A stretch of DNA of 64,000 bases from Oleiagrimonas sp963817755. Its GTDB lineage: Bacteria; Pseudomonadota; Gammaproteobacteria; Xanthomonadales; Rhodanobacteraceae. Under the pieces are notes generated by a model, which saw nothing but the letters and a program-made list of their open reading frames with translations, was not told where the DNA came from and searched no databases. The translations under genes were made by a program, and so were the position numbers. How positions within the stretch are numbered: the stretch's first letter is position 1; every line of letters begins with the position of its first letter. This document shows, one piece after another, positions 8,539 through 19,050 of this stretch. Location of the stretch: contig CAWFPB010000001.1 in NCBI GenBank assembly GCA_963817755.1, forward strand, positions 62,001 through 126,000, written 5' to 3'.

Positions 8539-8646
8539 TCACAGCAACAAGACCAGCAGCGCCAGCAGCAGGGCGCCGATGGCCAGGGTCACGCGCAGCG
8601 GTTCGAGGCCGCGTTCGAGGTCGGTGTTGGCGGGGATGTCGTGCAT
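8539..8646 (-). CDS. 35-residue single-span membrane peptide, first gene of a mini-operon
   Basis: Encodes MHDIPANTDLERGLEPLR followed by a C-terminal hydrophobic helix made almost only of Leu, Ala, Ile, Val and Gly that ends at the stop codon. A GGAG lies six bases before the ATG. The gene is divergent from the response regulator, shares its upstream region, and is followed by the 39-residue gene and a terminator. Small C-tail-anchored proteins of this kind often tune sensor kinases or membrane enzymes; that role is a guess here. No family was recognised. Confidence 0.55.
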   Translation of the reverse strand: MHDIPANTDLERGLEPLRVTLAIGALLLALLVLLL

Positions 8647-8834
8647 GGCGGGCTCCGCGTGTTGGGCTCGGTGTCCATGAAAGGCCGGGGCGGGGCGCGC
8701 CGGTGGGCGGCCCGCGGGCCATCCGCTGACCAAATGTGGCCGAATGCGGGCACGTGGCGTTGGCGCCTTGCGCGGGCGGGCCCGGCCATGCAGTCTGCAG
8801 GTCAACGCATCCGCATCCCCGCAAGGAGCCCGCC

Positions 8835-9524
8835 ATGGGACGCAGTATCGCCATCGTCGAGGACGAACCGTCCATCCGCGCCAACTACGTCGAGGCACTG
8901 ACCCGCTTCGGTTACGAGGTGCGCGGCTATGCCTCGCGCCAGGATGCCTCCCATGCCTTCGCCAACCGGCTGCCGGAACTGGTCATCATCGACATCGGCC
9001 TGGGCGATGAACCGGAGGGTGGATTCGACCTGTGCCGCGAACTGCGCGCCAAGTCCGCCACGCTGCCGATCATCTTCCTGACCGCGCGCGATTCGGACTT
9101 CGACGTGGTCTCGGGCCTGCGCCTGGGTGCCGACGACTACCTCAACAAGGACACCAGCCTGCATCACCTGGCCGCGCGCATCGGCGCGCTGTTCCGCCGC
9201 ATCGAGGCGCTGAAGGCGCCCGATACCAGCGAGACGGTGATCGAGCACGGGCCACTCAAGCTCGAGTCCGAGCGCATGCGCATCACCTGGAACGGCGACG
9301 AGATCCCGTTGACCGTGACCGAATTCTGGATGGTGCACACGCTGGTGCGCTTTCCCGGCCACGTGAAGAACCGCGACCAACTGATGCGCGAGGCCGAGCT
9401 GGTGGTCGACGACGCCACCATCACCTCGCACATCAAGCGCATCCGCAAGAAGTTCGTCGCCGTGGCCCCGGACTTCGACGCCATCGAGACCGTGCACGGC
9501 GTCGGCTACCGCTGGAAGCCCTGA
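8835..9524 (+). CDS. response regulator of a proteobacterial dedicated sortase system (PdsR-like)
   Basis: 229 residues. The receiver domain (1-120) shows the acidic pocket EDEP, the phospho-acceptor Asp in LVIIDIGLGDEP, the threonine in FLTARDSD and the lysine in YLNKDT. An OmpR/PhoB-type winged helix follows (about 130-229), with LTVTEFWMVHTLV and HIKRIRKKF. The extra residues after the acceptor Asp are unusual for OmpR proteins. AAGGAG precedes the ATG. It is paired with the kinase at 9680 and divergent from the peptide mini-operon, which makes the 8647-8834 region the likely shared control region. Confidence 0.9.
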   Translation: MGRSIAIVEDEPSIRANYVEALTRFGYEVRGYASRQDASHAFANRLPELVIIDIGLGDEPEGGFDLCRELRAKSATLPIIFLTARDSDFDVVSGLRLGADDYLNKDTSLHHLAARIGALFRRIEALKAPDTSETVIEHGPLKLESERMRITWNGDEIPLTVTEFWMVHTLVRFPGHVKNRDQLMREAELVVDDATITSHIKRIRKKFVAVAPDFDAIETVHGVGYRWKP

Positions 9525-9526
9525 AG

Positions 9527-9678
9527 GGCCGGGAATGGGGAATCGGGAATGGAGAATAGGCGTGGCATCGTCGTTTCCATGAGGTCGCTCGTTGGTCTTG
9601 TGCTTCCCGGAGGCCCCAGGCGTTCGGGTGACCGCTTTTCCCCATTCCCCATTCCCGATTCCCCATTCCCGGCCGTTC
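9527..9678. repeat. inverted GGGAATCGGGAATGG-type repeat between regulator and kinase genes
   Basis: The left arm GGGCCGGGAATGGGGAATCG is answered by CGATTCCCCATTCCCGGCC at the right end, with about 110 bases between. The arms consist of short GGGAATGG units. If transcribed, the arms could form a long hairpin between the response regulator and kinase genes. A family of similar GAATCCCGAGTCCCGAG units lies before clp at 23246-23276. Confidence 0.75.
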
Positions 9679-9679
9679 A

Positions 9680-11680
9680 ATGACCCTGCGCCGCAAACTG
9701 CTGCTGGTGGCCCTGTCCACCCTGGTCCTGCCGCTGGTCGGGCTGCTGTACGTGCGCCAGATGGAGAGCCTGCTGCGGCGCGGGCAGGCGCAGGCGCTGG
9801 CCGCCTCGGCGCATGCGCTGGCACGCTCCCTGGTGGTGGTCGGGGCCGCGCTGCCCGAACACGGCGGCTGGTACGTGCAGCGGCCCAGCGGACCGATCAC
9901 CATCGACGGCTACGGCGACGACTGGGGGCCGCTCACGCCCTGGGCGCAGCCGCTGGGCCATCGCGGGCGCCTGATGGTCGCCGGCGACAACGCCTGGCTG
10001 TACCTGTTCACGTCGATCGACGACACCACGCGCACGCGCAGCGACGCCGATGCGCCGGACGCGATGCGCGCCGACCACGTAATGCTGACCCTGGCGCGCG
10101 GCTCGCTGCGCTGCAGCTACCTGATCGCCAGCGCCGCGCCCGGCGGCTTCTCGGCACCGGCACGCAACGACTGCAGTGACGCGGGATTTCCCGGCCAGCT
10201 GGACGGGCAGTGGCAGGACGACGGCAGCGGCTACCGTATCGAGATGCGCCTGCCGCGCTCGCTGGGCGTGACCGGCCTGGGCCTGCGCGTGCATGACGCC
10301 GACCCCGCGGTCGCGGACCTGGCCGAACCGGTGCGGCCGCTGTTGAGCTACTCCAAGCCGCTGGCCACCGAACTGGCGCAGCTGGCGCCCGACGGCGTGC
10401 AGGCGCGCCTGATCGGTCCCGGCGCCTGGCTGCTGGCCAAGGCCGGTTCGCTGCATGCCGGCGAGTCCGGCCAGCCGCGCCCGGGCTGGCTGGCGTACAC
10501 CCTGTACCGGGTGCTGATCGCCGCGCCGTTCGACGAGCCGCAGGCGTGGACCGAGGACGCGCCGCGCCTGGACACGCCGGACGTGCGCCGGGCGCTGGCC
10601 GGCAAGGAAGCGGTGTCGTGGACCCTGGGCGAGCGTCGCGGCAGCGTGGTGCTGAGCGTGACCGTGCCGGTGATCGGCGCCGACGGCGCCCAGCACGGCG
10701 CGCTGCAGCTGGACCAGGCCAGCCTGGCGGTGCCGCTGCTGGCCAATCGCGCGCTGTACGCGCTGCTGCTGGCCAGCCTCGGCGTGCTGCTGATTGCCGG
10801 GCTGGTGCTGTTCGGCTTCGCCACCCGGCTGAGCATGCGCCTGGGTCGCCTGCGCGATGCCGCCGAGCAGGCGCAGGCGCGCGACGGCCAGTATCCGGGC
10901 GACTTCCCGCTGCACGGCGACAGCGACGAACTGGGCGACCTGGCGCGCAGCTTCGAGCGCTTGACCCAGGCCGTGGCCGGCTACAACGACTACCTGCGCA
11001 CGCTGGCCTCCAAACTCTCGCACGAGCTGAACACGCCGCTGGCCATCGTCAAGTCCTCGATGGACAACCTCGAGCATGCCGGCCTGCCCGAAGCGGCGAA
11101 GCCGTACATGCAGCGCGCCCGCGACGGCGTCACGCGCATGGGCGTGCTGGTGCGCGCGATGAGCGAGGCCAAGCAGATCGAACGCGCCATCGAGGCCGGC
11201 GAGGCCGAGGATGTCGACCTGCGCGACATCGTGCGCGGCTGCGCCGAGGGCTACCAGGCGCTGGCCGGTTCCCGGCGCATCGAGCTGGATCTTCCCGACC
11301 GGCCGGTACCCCTGCACGGCGCGCCGGAGCTGATCGCGCAGGCGCTGGACAAGCTGTTCTCCAACGCCGTCTCGTTCACCCCGGAGGACGGCTGGATCCG
11401 GCTGTCGCTGCGCCAGGAGGGCGAGGAGGCCGTGCTGGCCATGGCCAACCCGGGTCCACCGCTGCCCGAAGCCATGCAGGAGCGCCTGTTCGATTCGCTG
11501 GTCAGCGTGCGCGAGGACCGCGGCCACGAGGACGCCCCGCACCTGGGCCTGGGCCTGTACGTAGTGCGCCTGATCGTCGAGCGCCACCGCGGCCGCGCCG
11601 AGGCGCGCAACCTGGACGACGGCAGTGGCGTGGTGTTCACCTTGCGCCTGCGCGGGCTGCCGCGCGAGCCGCTGGGCTGA
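9680..11680 (+). CDS. histidine kinase of a proteobacterial dedicated sortase system (PdsS-like)
   Basis: 666 residues. An N-terminal membrane segment (about 6-26) is followed by a periplasmic region of roughly 330 residues, a second membrane segment (about 358-380), a HAMP-like stretch, and the dimerisation box with the phospho-acceptor His in SKLSHELNTPLAIV (about residue 449). The HATPase domain has the N box in LDKLFSNAVSF and G box in HLGLGLYVVRLI. The periplasmic part contains ITIDGYGDDWGPL and DNAWLYLFTSIDD, which resemble CBM9-like carbohydrate-binding folds. It acts with the upstream regulator and presumably controls the sortase and its target. Confidence 0.9.
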   Translation: MTLRRKLLLVALSTLVLPLVGLLYVRQMESLLRRGQAQALAASAHALARSLVVVGAALPEHGGWYVQRPSGPITIDGYGDDWGPLTPWAQPLGHRGRLMVAGDNAWLYLFTSIDDTTRTRSDADAPDAMRADHVMLTLARGSLRCSYLIASAAPGGFSAPARNDCSDAGFPGQLDGQWQDDGSGYRIEMRLPRSLGVTGLGLRVHDADPAVADLAEPVRPLLSYSKPLATELAQLAPDGVQARLIGPGAWLLAKAGSLHAGESGQPRPGWLAYTLYRVLIAAPFDEPQAWTEDAPRLDTPDVRRALAGKEAVSWTLGERRGSVVLSVTVPVIGADGAQHGALQLDQASLAVPLLANRALYALLLASLGVLLIAGLVLFGFATRLSMRLGRLRDAAEQAQARDGQYPGDFPLHGDSDELGDLARSFERLTQAVAGYNDYLRTLASKLSHELNTPLAIVKSSMDNLEHAGLPEAAKPYMQRARDGVTRMGVLVRAMSEAKQIERAIEAGEAEDVDLRDIVRGCAEGYQALAGSRRIELDLPDRPVPLHGAPELIAQALDKLFSNAVSFTPEDGWIRLSLRQEGEEAVLAMANPGPPLPEAMQERLFDSLVSVREDRGHEDAPHLGLGLYVVRLIVERHRGRAEARNLDDGSGVVFTLRLRGLPREPLG

Positions 11681-11784
11681 CGGACCCCAACTGCACGACA
11701 TAAGCACGGCTCCGTTCCGGCTCGCTCCGCCCTTCGCGGCGGTGCTATCTTCGGCGGTCTGTTTCGTCGGACGATGCCCGCACC

Positions 11785-13260
<1,476 letters not shown>

Positions 13261-13290
13261 CTTTCCCCCAATACACAGGAGGAATGCATC

Positions 13291-13614
13291 ATGCTGGTCG
13301 TCACCACGGAAAACGTCCCGGGCAAGCGGGTGCGCGAAGTGAAGGGTCAGGTGTTCGGCGTGGTGGTCCGCAGCCGCGGCATCGGCGGCAACATCATGGC
13401 CGGCCTGCGTTCGCTGGCCGGTGGCGAGATCCACGAGTACACCTCGCTGCTGGAGGAGGCGCGACGCCACGCGCTGGACCGCCTGGTCACCAACGCCTCG
13501 GCGATGGGCGCCAACGCGGTGGTGATGATGCGCTACGACTCCTCGGAGATCGGCCAGACCATGAGCGAGATCGTCGCCTACGGGACGGCGGTCGTGCTCG
13601 AGTCCGACGCCTGA
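13291..13614 (+). CDS. YbjQ/UPF0145 family protein
   Basis: 107 residues. The family pattern is clear: TTENVPGKRVREVKGQVFG at the N-terminus, VVRSRGIGGNIMAGL, GGEIHEYTSLLEEAR and the C-terminal GANAVVMMRYDSSEI with AYGTAVV. Members form pentamers and are annotated as putative heavy-metal-binding proteins, a name that rests on little experiment. AGGAGG lies eight bases before the ATG. Confidence 0.9.
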   Translation: MLVVTTENVPGKRVREVKGQVFGVVVRSRGIGGNIMAGLRSLAGGEIHEYTSLLEEARRHALDRLVTNASAMGANAVVMMRYDSSEIGQTMSEIVAYGTAVVLESDA

Positions 13615-13624
13615 GCGCGCCGCC

Positions 13625-13930
13625 ATGCTGCGCAAGGTCCTCCTGATCCTGGGCGTCCTGTGCCTGCTCGGCGCACTGGGCGTGCTCCTGACCGGCCACG
13701 GGGCGCAGGCGCTGCCATGGCTGATCTACGGCGCGCTGATCCTGGGCGCCGGCGTGGGCTTCGAGAGCTGGCGCTACAAGCGCATCGCGCCCGGCCGCAT
13801 CGAGCCGCACTGGCAGGACACCGGCGAGCGCTTCGTGGATCCGGAAACCGGCCAGACCACCGCCGTGTACTACGACCCGCGCACGGCCGAGCGCCACTAC
13901 ATCGCAATCCAGCCTGGTCCGCGCTCGTAG
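13625..13930 (+). CDS. small membrane protein of unknown function
   Basis: 101 residues with two hydrophobic segments (about 4-23 and 29-46) and a polar C-terminus that carries FVDPETGQTTAVYYDP, a motif common in small hypothetical proteins of this order. It starts 10 bases after the YbjQ gene and is probably in the same transcript. No function is evident. Confidence 0.7.
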   Translation: MLRKVLLILGVLCLLGALGVLLTGHGAQALPWLIYGALILGAGVGFESWRYKRIAPGRIEPHWQDTGERFVDPETGQTTAVYYDPRTAERHYIAIQPGPRS

Positions 13931-13981
13931 GTCGGGTTGAGCGCGTAGGTTGGGCTGAGCGCAAGCGAAGCCCAACACACA
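13928..13981. repeat. short palindromic intergenic repeat
   Basis: GTAGGTCGGGTTGAGCG is followed by GTAGGTTGGGCTGAGCGC and then the inverted partner GCGAAGCCCAACAC. It begins at the stop codon of the small membrane protein and lies between convergent genes, where it may also serve as a transcript end. A partial copy, GTAGGTCGGGTAGCGCGAC, follows trpD at 21582. Confidence 0.55.
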
Positions 13982-14063
13982 GGGTGCGTCTGTCCATCGG
14001 GCGGGCTCTCCCCGAATCGGGGTCGCGTGATACCTGCTCGCGAACGCTGCCGGATGCACCGGA

Positions 14064-15131
14064 TCAAGGGGCGCCGGAAGTCGCGTCCCCGAGCGTGTCG
14101 GCTTGCGCCAGCGCCTGGAGCCGTGCATGGCGCCGTGCCGCCGGCAGCGTCGAGATCGCCTTCACGGCCTGGAAGAAGGCAGGCCACTGGCCATGCACCT
14201 GCGCGAACAGCGCGGCGAAGGCTGGCACCTCGGTGTCGTACAGGCCGAACGGCAGCAGCGTGGCGTTGTTGAGCGGCTGCGCCATCCAGGCATCGTAGTC
14301 GTCGTGGTTGCGCCAGGGCCCCTCGCGCAGCGCGCGGTAGCGCGTGCGCAGGGTGGCGAAGGCCTGCTTCTTCAGGCGCCGCTTGGCGGCGTCGCTGCGG
14401 TCGCTGGCGTAGATCGACTGCAGGCGCTTGCGCGTGGCCAGCACCAGCTCGGTGAAACGGTGCCGGCGTTGCGCGGCGCCCGGGTCGGAGGCTGCCATGT
14501 GCTCGGCGGCGTGCCACTGGCGCAGTCCTTCGCGCTGCACGAAGGTGGCAAACGATTCGTTGAAGGTGGTGTCGCCCTTCAGGTACAGCTTCTGGTGCGC
14601 CAGCTCGTGGAAGATGGTGCCGACCAGCTCGTCGTCGCTCCAGCGGTCCATGCTCGACAGCACCGGGTCGGCGAAGTGGCCCAGGGTGGAGTAGGCCGGC
14701 ACGCCGCCGATGTAGACATCGTCCCCGTCCTTGCGCAGCTTCGCGGCGGCGGCTTCGGCGCGCTGTTTGTCGTAGTAGCCGCGGTAGGCCACGCAGCCGG
14801 CGATCGGGAAGCAGTGTTCGATGGGCTTGAGCGACAGCGGCGGGGTGGCGAACACGTTGTACATCACGAACGGCCGGTCGATGTCGGCGTAGGTGGTGTA
14901 GCTGCGGTTGCGCGGAAGGTCCAGATGGTCCGAAGCGAAGGCGCGGGCGCGCAGGGCCAGGCGCAGCCGGCGCTTGAGCGCGGGGTCGGCGTGCGGGTCG
15001 GCCAGCACCTTGCGGATCGGCTCGCGCTTCATCAGCACGCCGGCCTCGCCGCGCGCCAGGTGCAGGTAGTAGCAGCCGCCGAGCAACAATGTGCAGAGCA
15101 GGGTGGTCAGCGTGCGCAGGTGCCGGTTCAT
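14064..15131 (-). CDS. predicted zinc aminopeptidase lipoprotein
   Basis: 355 residues. The N-terminus is a lipoprotein signal peptide with lipobox LLLGGC. The body belongs to the predicted aminopeptidase (DUF4157/COG4324-like) group: a FPIAGCVAYRGYYDK segment, the zinc-binding HELAHQKLY (HExxH near residue 190) and FNESFATFVQREG, where the second glutamate would be a ligand. It is probably anchored in the outer membrane facing the periplasm. The start at 15131 was preferred to one nine codons upstream because it places the signal peptide at the N-terminus. Confidence 0.85.
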   Translation of the reverse strand: MNRHLRTLTTLLCTLLLGGCYYLHLARGEAGVLMKREPIRKVLADPHADPALKRRLRLALRARAFASDHLDLPRNRSYTTYADIDRPFVMYNVFATPPLSLKPIEHCFPIAGCVAYRGYYDKQRAEAAAAKLRKDGDDVYIGGVPAYSTLGHFADPVLSSMDRWSDDELVGTIFHELAHQKLYLKGDTTFNESFATFVQREGLRQWHAAEHMAASDPGAAQRRHRFTELVLATRKRLQSIYASDRSDAAKRRLKKQAFATLRTRYRALREGPWRNHDDYDAWMAQPLNNATLLPFGLYDTEVPAFAALFAQVHGQWPAFFQAVKAISTLPAARRHARLQALAQADTLGDATSGAP

Positions 15132-15201
15132 CGGACCATTTTGTAGCAAACCGTTCACGCCGTCGCGCTACCATGGACGCGGGAGGCTTTGGATCACGGG
15201 G

Positions 15202-16230
15202 ATGAGTGCTTCTTCGTCCAGTATCACCATCGTCGGCGCCGGCAGCATCGGCTGCTACATCGGCGGCTGGCTCGGCACCCGGGTGCCGGTGCGCCTGGTC
15301 GGCCGCGAGCGCGTGCGCGACATGCTGGCCGAGCACGGCCTGGAGCTGACCGACATGAAGGGCGCGCGACTGCAGCGCGCCGGCGCCGAGCTGGATTTCG
15401 TCACCGACCTGGCGGCCATGGGCGATGCCGGGCTGGTGCTGGTCACGGTCAAGTCCAACGACACCGGGCAGGTCGCGCGCGAGATGGCACCGCACTTGCG
15501 CGAGGACGCCGTGGTGGTCAGCTTCCAGAACGGCCTGCGCAACGCGGACATCCTGCGCGAGCACCTGCCCGGGCGCACGGTGCTGGCCGGCATGGTGCCG
15601 TTCAACGTGTTCCACCGCGGCCTGGGCCGTCTGCATCGCGCCTCGGCCGGCGAGTTGATGGTAGAACGTCATCCGGCCTTGGAACCGTGGCTGGAACCGT
15701 TTGCTGCCGCCGGTCTGCCGGTCGAGATGCGTACCGACATGCCCGCGGTGCAGGCCGCCAAGCTGCTGCTCAACCTCAACAACGCCATCAACGCGCTGTC
15801 CAACCTGCCGTTGCGCGAGGAGCTGGCGATCCGCAACTACCGGCGCTGCCTGGCACTGGCCCAGCGCGAGGCGCTGGGCGTGATGCGCGCCGCGGGGTTG
15901 CGGCCGGCTCGACTGACCGCGCTGCCGCCGGGCTGGTTTCCGCGCCTGCTCGGCGCCCCCGACGCGCTGTTCACGCGCCTGGCGCAGCGCGTGCTGGCGA
16001 TCGACCCGCTGGCGCGCTCGTCGACCTGGGAGGACCTGGCCGCGGGGCGGCCCACGGAAGTGCAGTGCATCAACGGCGAAGTGGTGCGCATGGCGCAGGC
16101 GCTCGGCCTGTCCGCGCCGGTCAACGCGCGCCTGGTGGCCCTGGTGGAAGCGGCCGAGCGTGGCGAGCGCAGGGTCTGGCGCGGCGCCGACCTGTGGGCC
16201 GAATTGAAGGCGTGCCGAACCTCAGCCTGA
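15202..16230 (+). CDS. panE: 2-dehydropantoate 2-reductase family protein
   Basis: 342 residues. The Rossmann loop is VGAGSIGCYIGG, followed by VTVKSNDT and SFQNGLRNAD. The C-terminal ApbA/PanE helical domain includes KLLLNLNNAINALSN (with the conserved lysine) and SSTWEDLAAGRPTEVQCING, the substrate-binding stretch. Ketopantoate reductase makes pantoate for coenzyme A with NADPH. It is about 40 residues longer than E. coli PanE, so a relaxed substrate range is possible. It is divergent from the aminopeptidase gene. Confidence 0.85.
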   Translation: MSASSSSITIVGAGSIGCYIGGWLGTRVPVRLVGRERVRDMLAEHGLELTDMKGARLQRAGAELDFVTDLAAMGDAGLVLVTVKSNDTGQVAREMAPHLREDAVVVSFQNGLRNADILREHLPGRTVLAGMVPFNVFHRGLGRLHRASAGELMVERHPALEPWLEPFAAAGLPVEMRTDMPAVQAAKLLLNLNNAINALSNLPLREELAIRNYRRCLALAQREALGVMRAAGLRPARLTALPPGWFPRLLGAPDALFTRLAQRVLAIDPLARSSTWEDLAAGRPTEVQCINGEVVRMAQALGLSAPVNARLVALVEAAERGERRVWRGADLWAELKACRTSA

Positions 16231-16330
16231 GTGCTTTCGCGACCCCATGCCGCAGGGCAGGCCGGTCCGGACATGCGACCATGCCGCCTCCGCGTTCGCG
16301 CGCGGATGTTCGTTCCCGGGAAACCGACAC

Positions 16331-16705
16331 TTGTCTTTGACGCGCCGATCCAGCCGCCGGCTTGCCTGGCTCGCGATCCTTGCCATCGGGCTGACTTCCG
16401 TCATGCCCACGGTTTCGCGCGTCCTGCTGCCGTCGATGCCGGTGGCGGCGATGGCCTACGGCTGCGGCCCCCTGGCCGGACACGATGCGTCCGACCAGGG
16501 CATGCCGCACGGTTCGCCGCTGGACGCGTGCGGCTACTGCAGCCTGTTCTGCCACATTCCCCTGCACATCATCGTGCCGCCGGCCCTGGTGCTGGCGGCG
16601 CCGCAGATGCCGCCGCCGGCACGTGCGGCGGTGCCGGCCGCCTCGGCCGAACCCTCGATCCTGGCCGCGCGCCCGCGCGGGCCGCCGCGGATGTTCGTCA
16701 CCTGA
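16331..16705 (+). CDS. DUF2946 family protein
   Basis: About 124 residues if the TTG at 16331 is the start; an ATG at 16247 in the same frame would add a non-homologous arginine-rich leader. The proposed N-terminus LSLTRRSSRRLAWLAILAIG is the usual signal-anchor of DUF2946. The centre carries DACGYCSLFCHIPLH, the conserved CxxCxxxC signature. Such genes commonly sit before TonB-dependent copper receptors, as here, which suggests a role in copper handling at the envelope. Confidence 0.75.
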   Translation: MSLTRRSSRRLAWLAILAIGLTSVMPTVSRVLLPSMPVAAMAYGCGPLAGHDASDQGMPHGSPLDACGYCSLFCHIPLHIIVPPALVLAAPQMPPPARAAVPAASAEPSILAARPRGPPRMFVT

Positions 16706-16773
16706 AGCCTCCAATCCGCACACGGCGCAAGGCGTCGTGCGTGGCGTGACGACATCCCGATCCAGGACATTCC

Positions 16774-18912
16774 ATGAACCTCTCCGCTTCGAAGGGGCGC
16801 GCCCTCGTGCGTCGCCCGCTCGCGGCCGGCCTTGCGCTGGCCCTGTCCCTCGCCTGTTCGCTGCCGGCCATGGCCGGTGTTGCCACGGTCACCGCGTCCG
16901 GCGATGCCGCCGGCTCGCCCTCGCGCGAAGACGCGCAGGTGCTGCCGCCGGTCGTGGTCACCGCGCCGATGCAGGACACCCCGCTGACGGTGACGCTGGA
17001 CCCGAAGGCCGCGCACCAGCCGGTGCCGGCCAGCGACGGCGCCGACCTGCTCAAGACCGTTCCGGGTTTTGCCGTCATCCGCAAGGGTGGCAGCAACGGC
17101 GACCCGATGCTGCGCGGCATGGCCGGGTCGCGCCTGGGCATCCTGGTCGACGGCGGCCACATCGGCGGCGGCTGTCCGGCGCGCATGGATCCGCCCACCG
17201 CCTACATCGCGCCGCAGCTGTACGACCGGGTCACCATCATCAAAGGGCCGGAAACCGTGATCCACGGCCCCGGCAATTCGGCCGGCGTGGTGCTGTTCCA
17301 GCGCGACCACGAGCGCTATTTGGAGCCGGGATACGCCTTCGACGGCAGCGTGCTGGCCGGCACGCGCGGGCGACGCGACCTGATGGCCGACCTGCGCGCC
17401 GGCAACCGCCAGGGCTACCTGGAGGTCGACGCCAACCACACCCGCGCCGGTGACTACGCCGACGGCGACGGCAACCGCGTGCACAGCCGCTACCGGCGCT
17501 GGAACGTCGACACCACCCTGGGCTGGACGCCCGACGACGACACCCGGGTGGAGCTGACCGCCGGCCGCGGCAACGGCCAGGCCGCGTATGCCTTCACCGG
17601 CATGGACGGCGCGCAGTTCCTGCGCAAGAGCGCGGCCCTGCACGTGGTGCGCAAGCACCTGGGGACGCATTTGGACAAGCTCGATGCACGCGTGTACACC
17701 AACTATGCCGACCACGTGATGGACAACTACACGCTGCGCCAGCCGGATCCGAACAGCATGATGCCCATGCCGATGGCCAGCAACGTCGACCGGCGCACCG
17801 TGGGCGGGCGCGTGGCCGGCACCTTCGAGTGGGCGGACGTCCACTTGGTCACGGGGCTGGATGGCTCGGGCAACGTGCACAGCGCCCGCATGGGCGGCCC
17901 GCCCGGGAGCGCCGGCGACTACACATTGAAGCCGCGCGTACGCGACGCACGCATGGGAGATGTCGGGGCCTTCGCAGAGTTGCGCTGGACCTTCGCACCG
18001 CGCCAGCGGCTGATTTCCGGTGCGCGCCTGGATCGCGCGTGGGTGCACGGCTACCACCTTGCGGCCAGCGACATGCCGGCCATGGCCGGCAGCATGAACA
18101 TGGCAGTACCGGCCCCGACCGTCGCGGCCGACCGCAGCGAGTGGCTGCCTTCGGGCTTCGTCCGCTACGAGCGCGACCTGGCCACTGCGCCGGCGACGTT
18201 CTATGCCGGCATCGGCCACGTCGCGCGCTTCCCCGGCTACTGGGAGCTGTTCGGCCGCCACGTGGATACCTCGCTCGACGCCTTCCTGCACACGCGCCCG
18301 GAGCGCACCACCCAGCTCGACGTGGGGTTGCAGGTCCACCACGCGCGCATGAAGGCGTGGATCTCCGGTTACGCCGGCGTGGTGCGCGATTTCATCCTGG
18401 TGCATTACCCGACCGGCATGGGCACCGGTTCGGCGAGCAACGTCGACGCCCGCATCGCCGGCGGCGAGGCCGGCCTCGCCTACGCGCTGAATCCGCGCTG
18501 GAAGGCGGACGCCACGCTGTCCTACGCCTGGGGCAGCAACCGCACCGAGCATCGCCCGCTGCCGCAGATGCCGCCGCTGGACCTGAAGCTGGGCCTGACA
18601 TACGACACCGGCACCTGGTCGGTCGGCGCCCTGTGGCGCGGCGTGGTCGCCCAGCACCGGGTAGCGGTCGGCGAAGGCAACATCGTCGGCCAGGATCTCG
18701 GGCCGACGGCGGGTTTTGCGGTGTTTTCGCTCAACGGCGGGGTCCGCATCAACGACACGCTCACGCTGAGCGCCGGCATCGACAACGTGTTCGACCGCAC
18801 CTACGCCGAGCACGTCAACGCCGCCTCGGTGGAACTGGCCGGCTATGCCGCCACCCTGCGCATCAACGAGCCCGGGCGTACCGCGTGGTTGAAGCTGATG
18901 GCTCATCTGTAG
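16774..18912 (+). CDS. TonB-dependent copper receptor, OprC-like
   Basis: 712 residues: signal peptide (cleavage near AMA), plug domain with DGADLLKTVPGFAVIRKGGS and MLRGMAGSRLGILVDGGHI, then a beta-barrel ending in a LKLMAHL terminal strand. The plug has GGCPARMDPPTAYIAP, the cysteine/methionine signature of OprC/NosA copper receptors, and external loops rich in Met (SMMPMPMAS, SDMPAMAGSMNM). The DUF2946 gene upstream agrees with copper as the ligand. Transport would need TonB-ExbB-ExbD encoded elsewhere. Confidence 0.9.
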   Translation: MNLSASKGRALVRRPLAAGLALALSLACSLPAMAGVATVTASGDAAGSPSREDAQVLPPVVVTAPMQDTPLTVTLDPKAAHQPVPASDGADLLKTVPGFAVIRKGGSNGDPMLRGMAGSRLGILVDGGHIGGGCPARMDPPTAYIAPQLYDRVTIIKGPETVIHGPGNSAGVVLFQRDHERYLEPGYAFDGSVLAGTRGRRDLMADLRAGNRQGYLEVDANHTRAGDYADGDGNRVHSRYRRWNVDTTLGWTPDDDTRVELTAGRGNGQAAYAFTGMDGAQFLRKSAALHVVRKHLGTHLDKLDARVYTNYADHVMDNYTLRQPDPNSMMPMPMASNVDRRTVGGRVAGTFEWADVHLVTGLDGSGNVHSARMGGPPGSAGDYTLKPRVRDARMGDVGAFAELRWTFAPRQRLISGARLDRAWVHGYHLAASDMPAMAGSMNMAVPAPTVAADRSEWLPSGFVRYERDLATAPATFYAGIGHVARFPGYWELFGRHVDTSLDAFLHTRPERTTQLDVGLQVHHARMKAWISGYAGVVRDFILVHYPTGMGTGSASNVDARIAGGEAGLAYALNPRWKADATLSYAWGSNRTEHRPLPQMPPLDLKLGLTYDTGTWSVGALWRGVVAQHRVAVGEGNIVGQDLGPTAGFAVFSLNGGVRINDTLTLSAGIDNVFDRTYAEHVNAASVELAGYAATLRINEPGRTAWLKLMAHL

Positions 18913-19050
18913 CCGGCGGCCGCCGTTGATGCAGGTCAACATGCACTCCCGATGCGGGGTTAGCATGGCCGTGAAGGACGGCGGGCGGGGCGCGAGCCTC
19001 GCCGGCTTCCGTCGGACGGGTCCGTTGCGGGACGTTAGGAGGTTGGAGCC

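Noticed and set aside
11681..11784. trp leader peptide and attenuator before trpE
   Set aside because: No short frame with neighbouring Trp codons and no alternative hairpins with a T run were seen.
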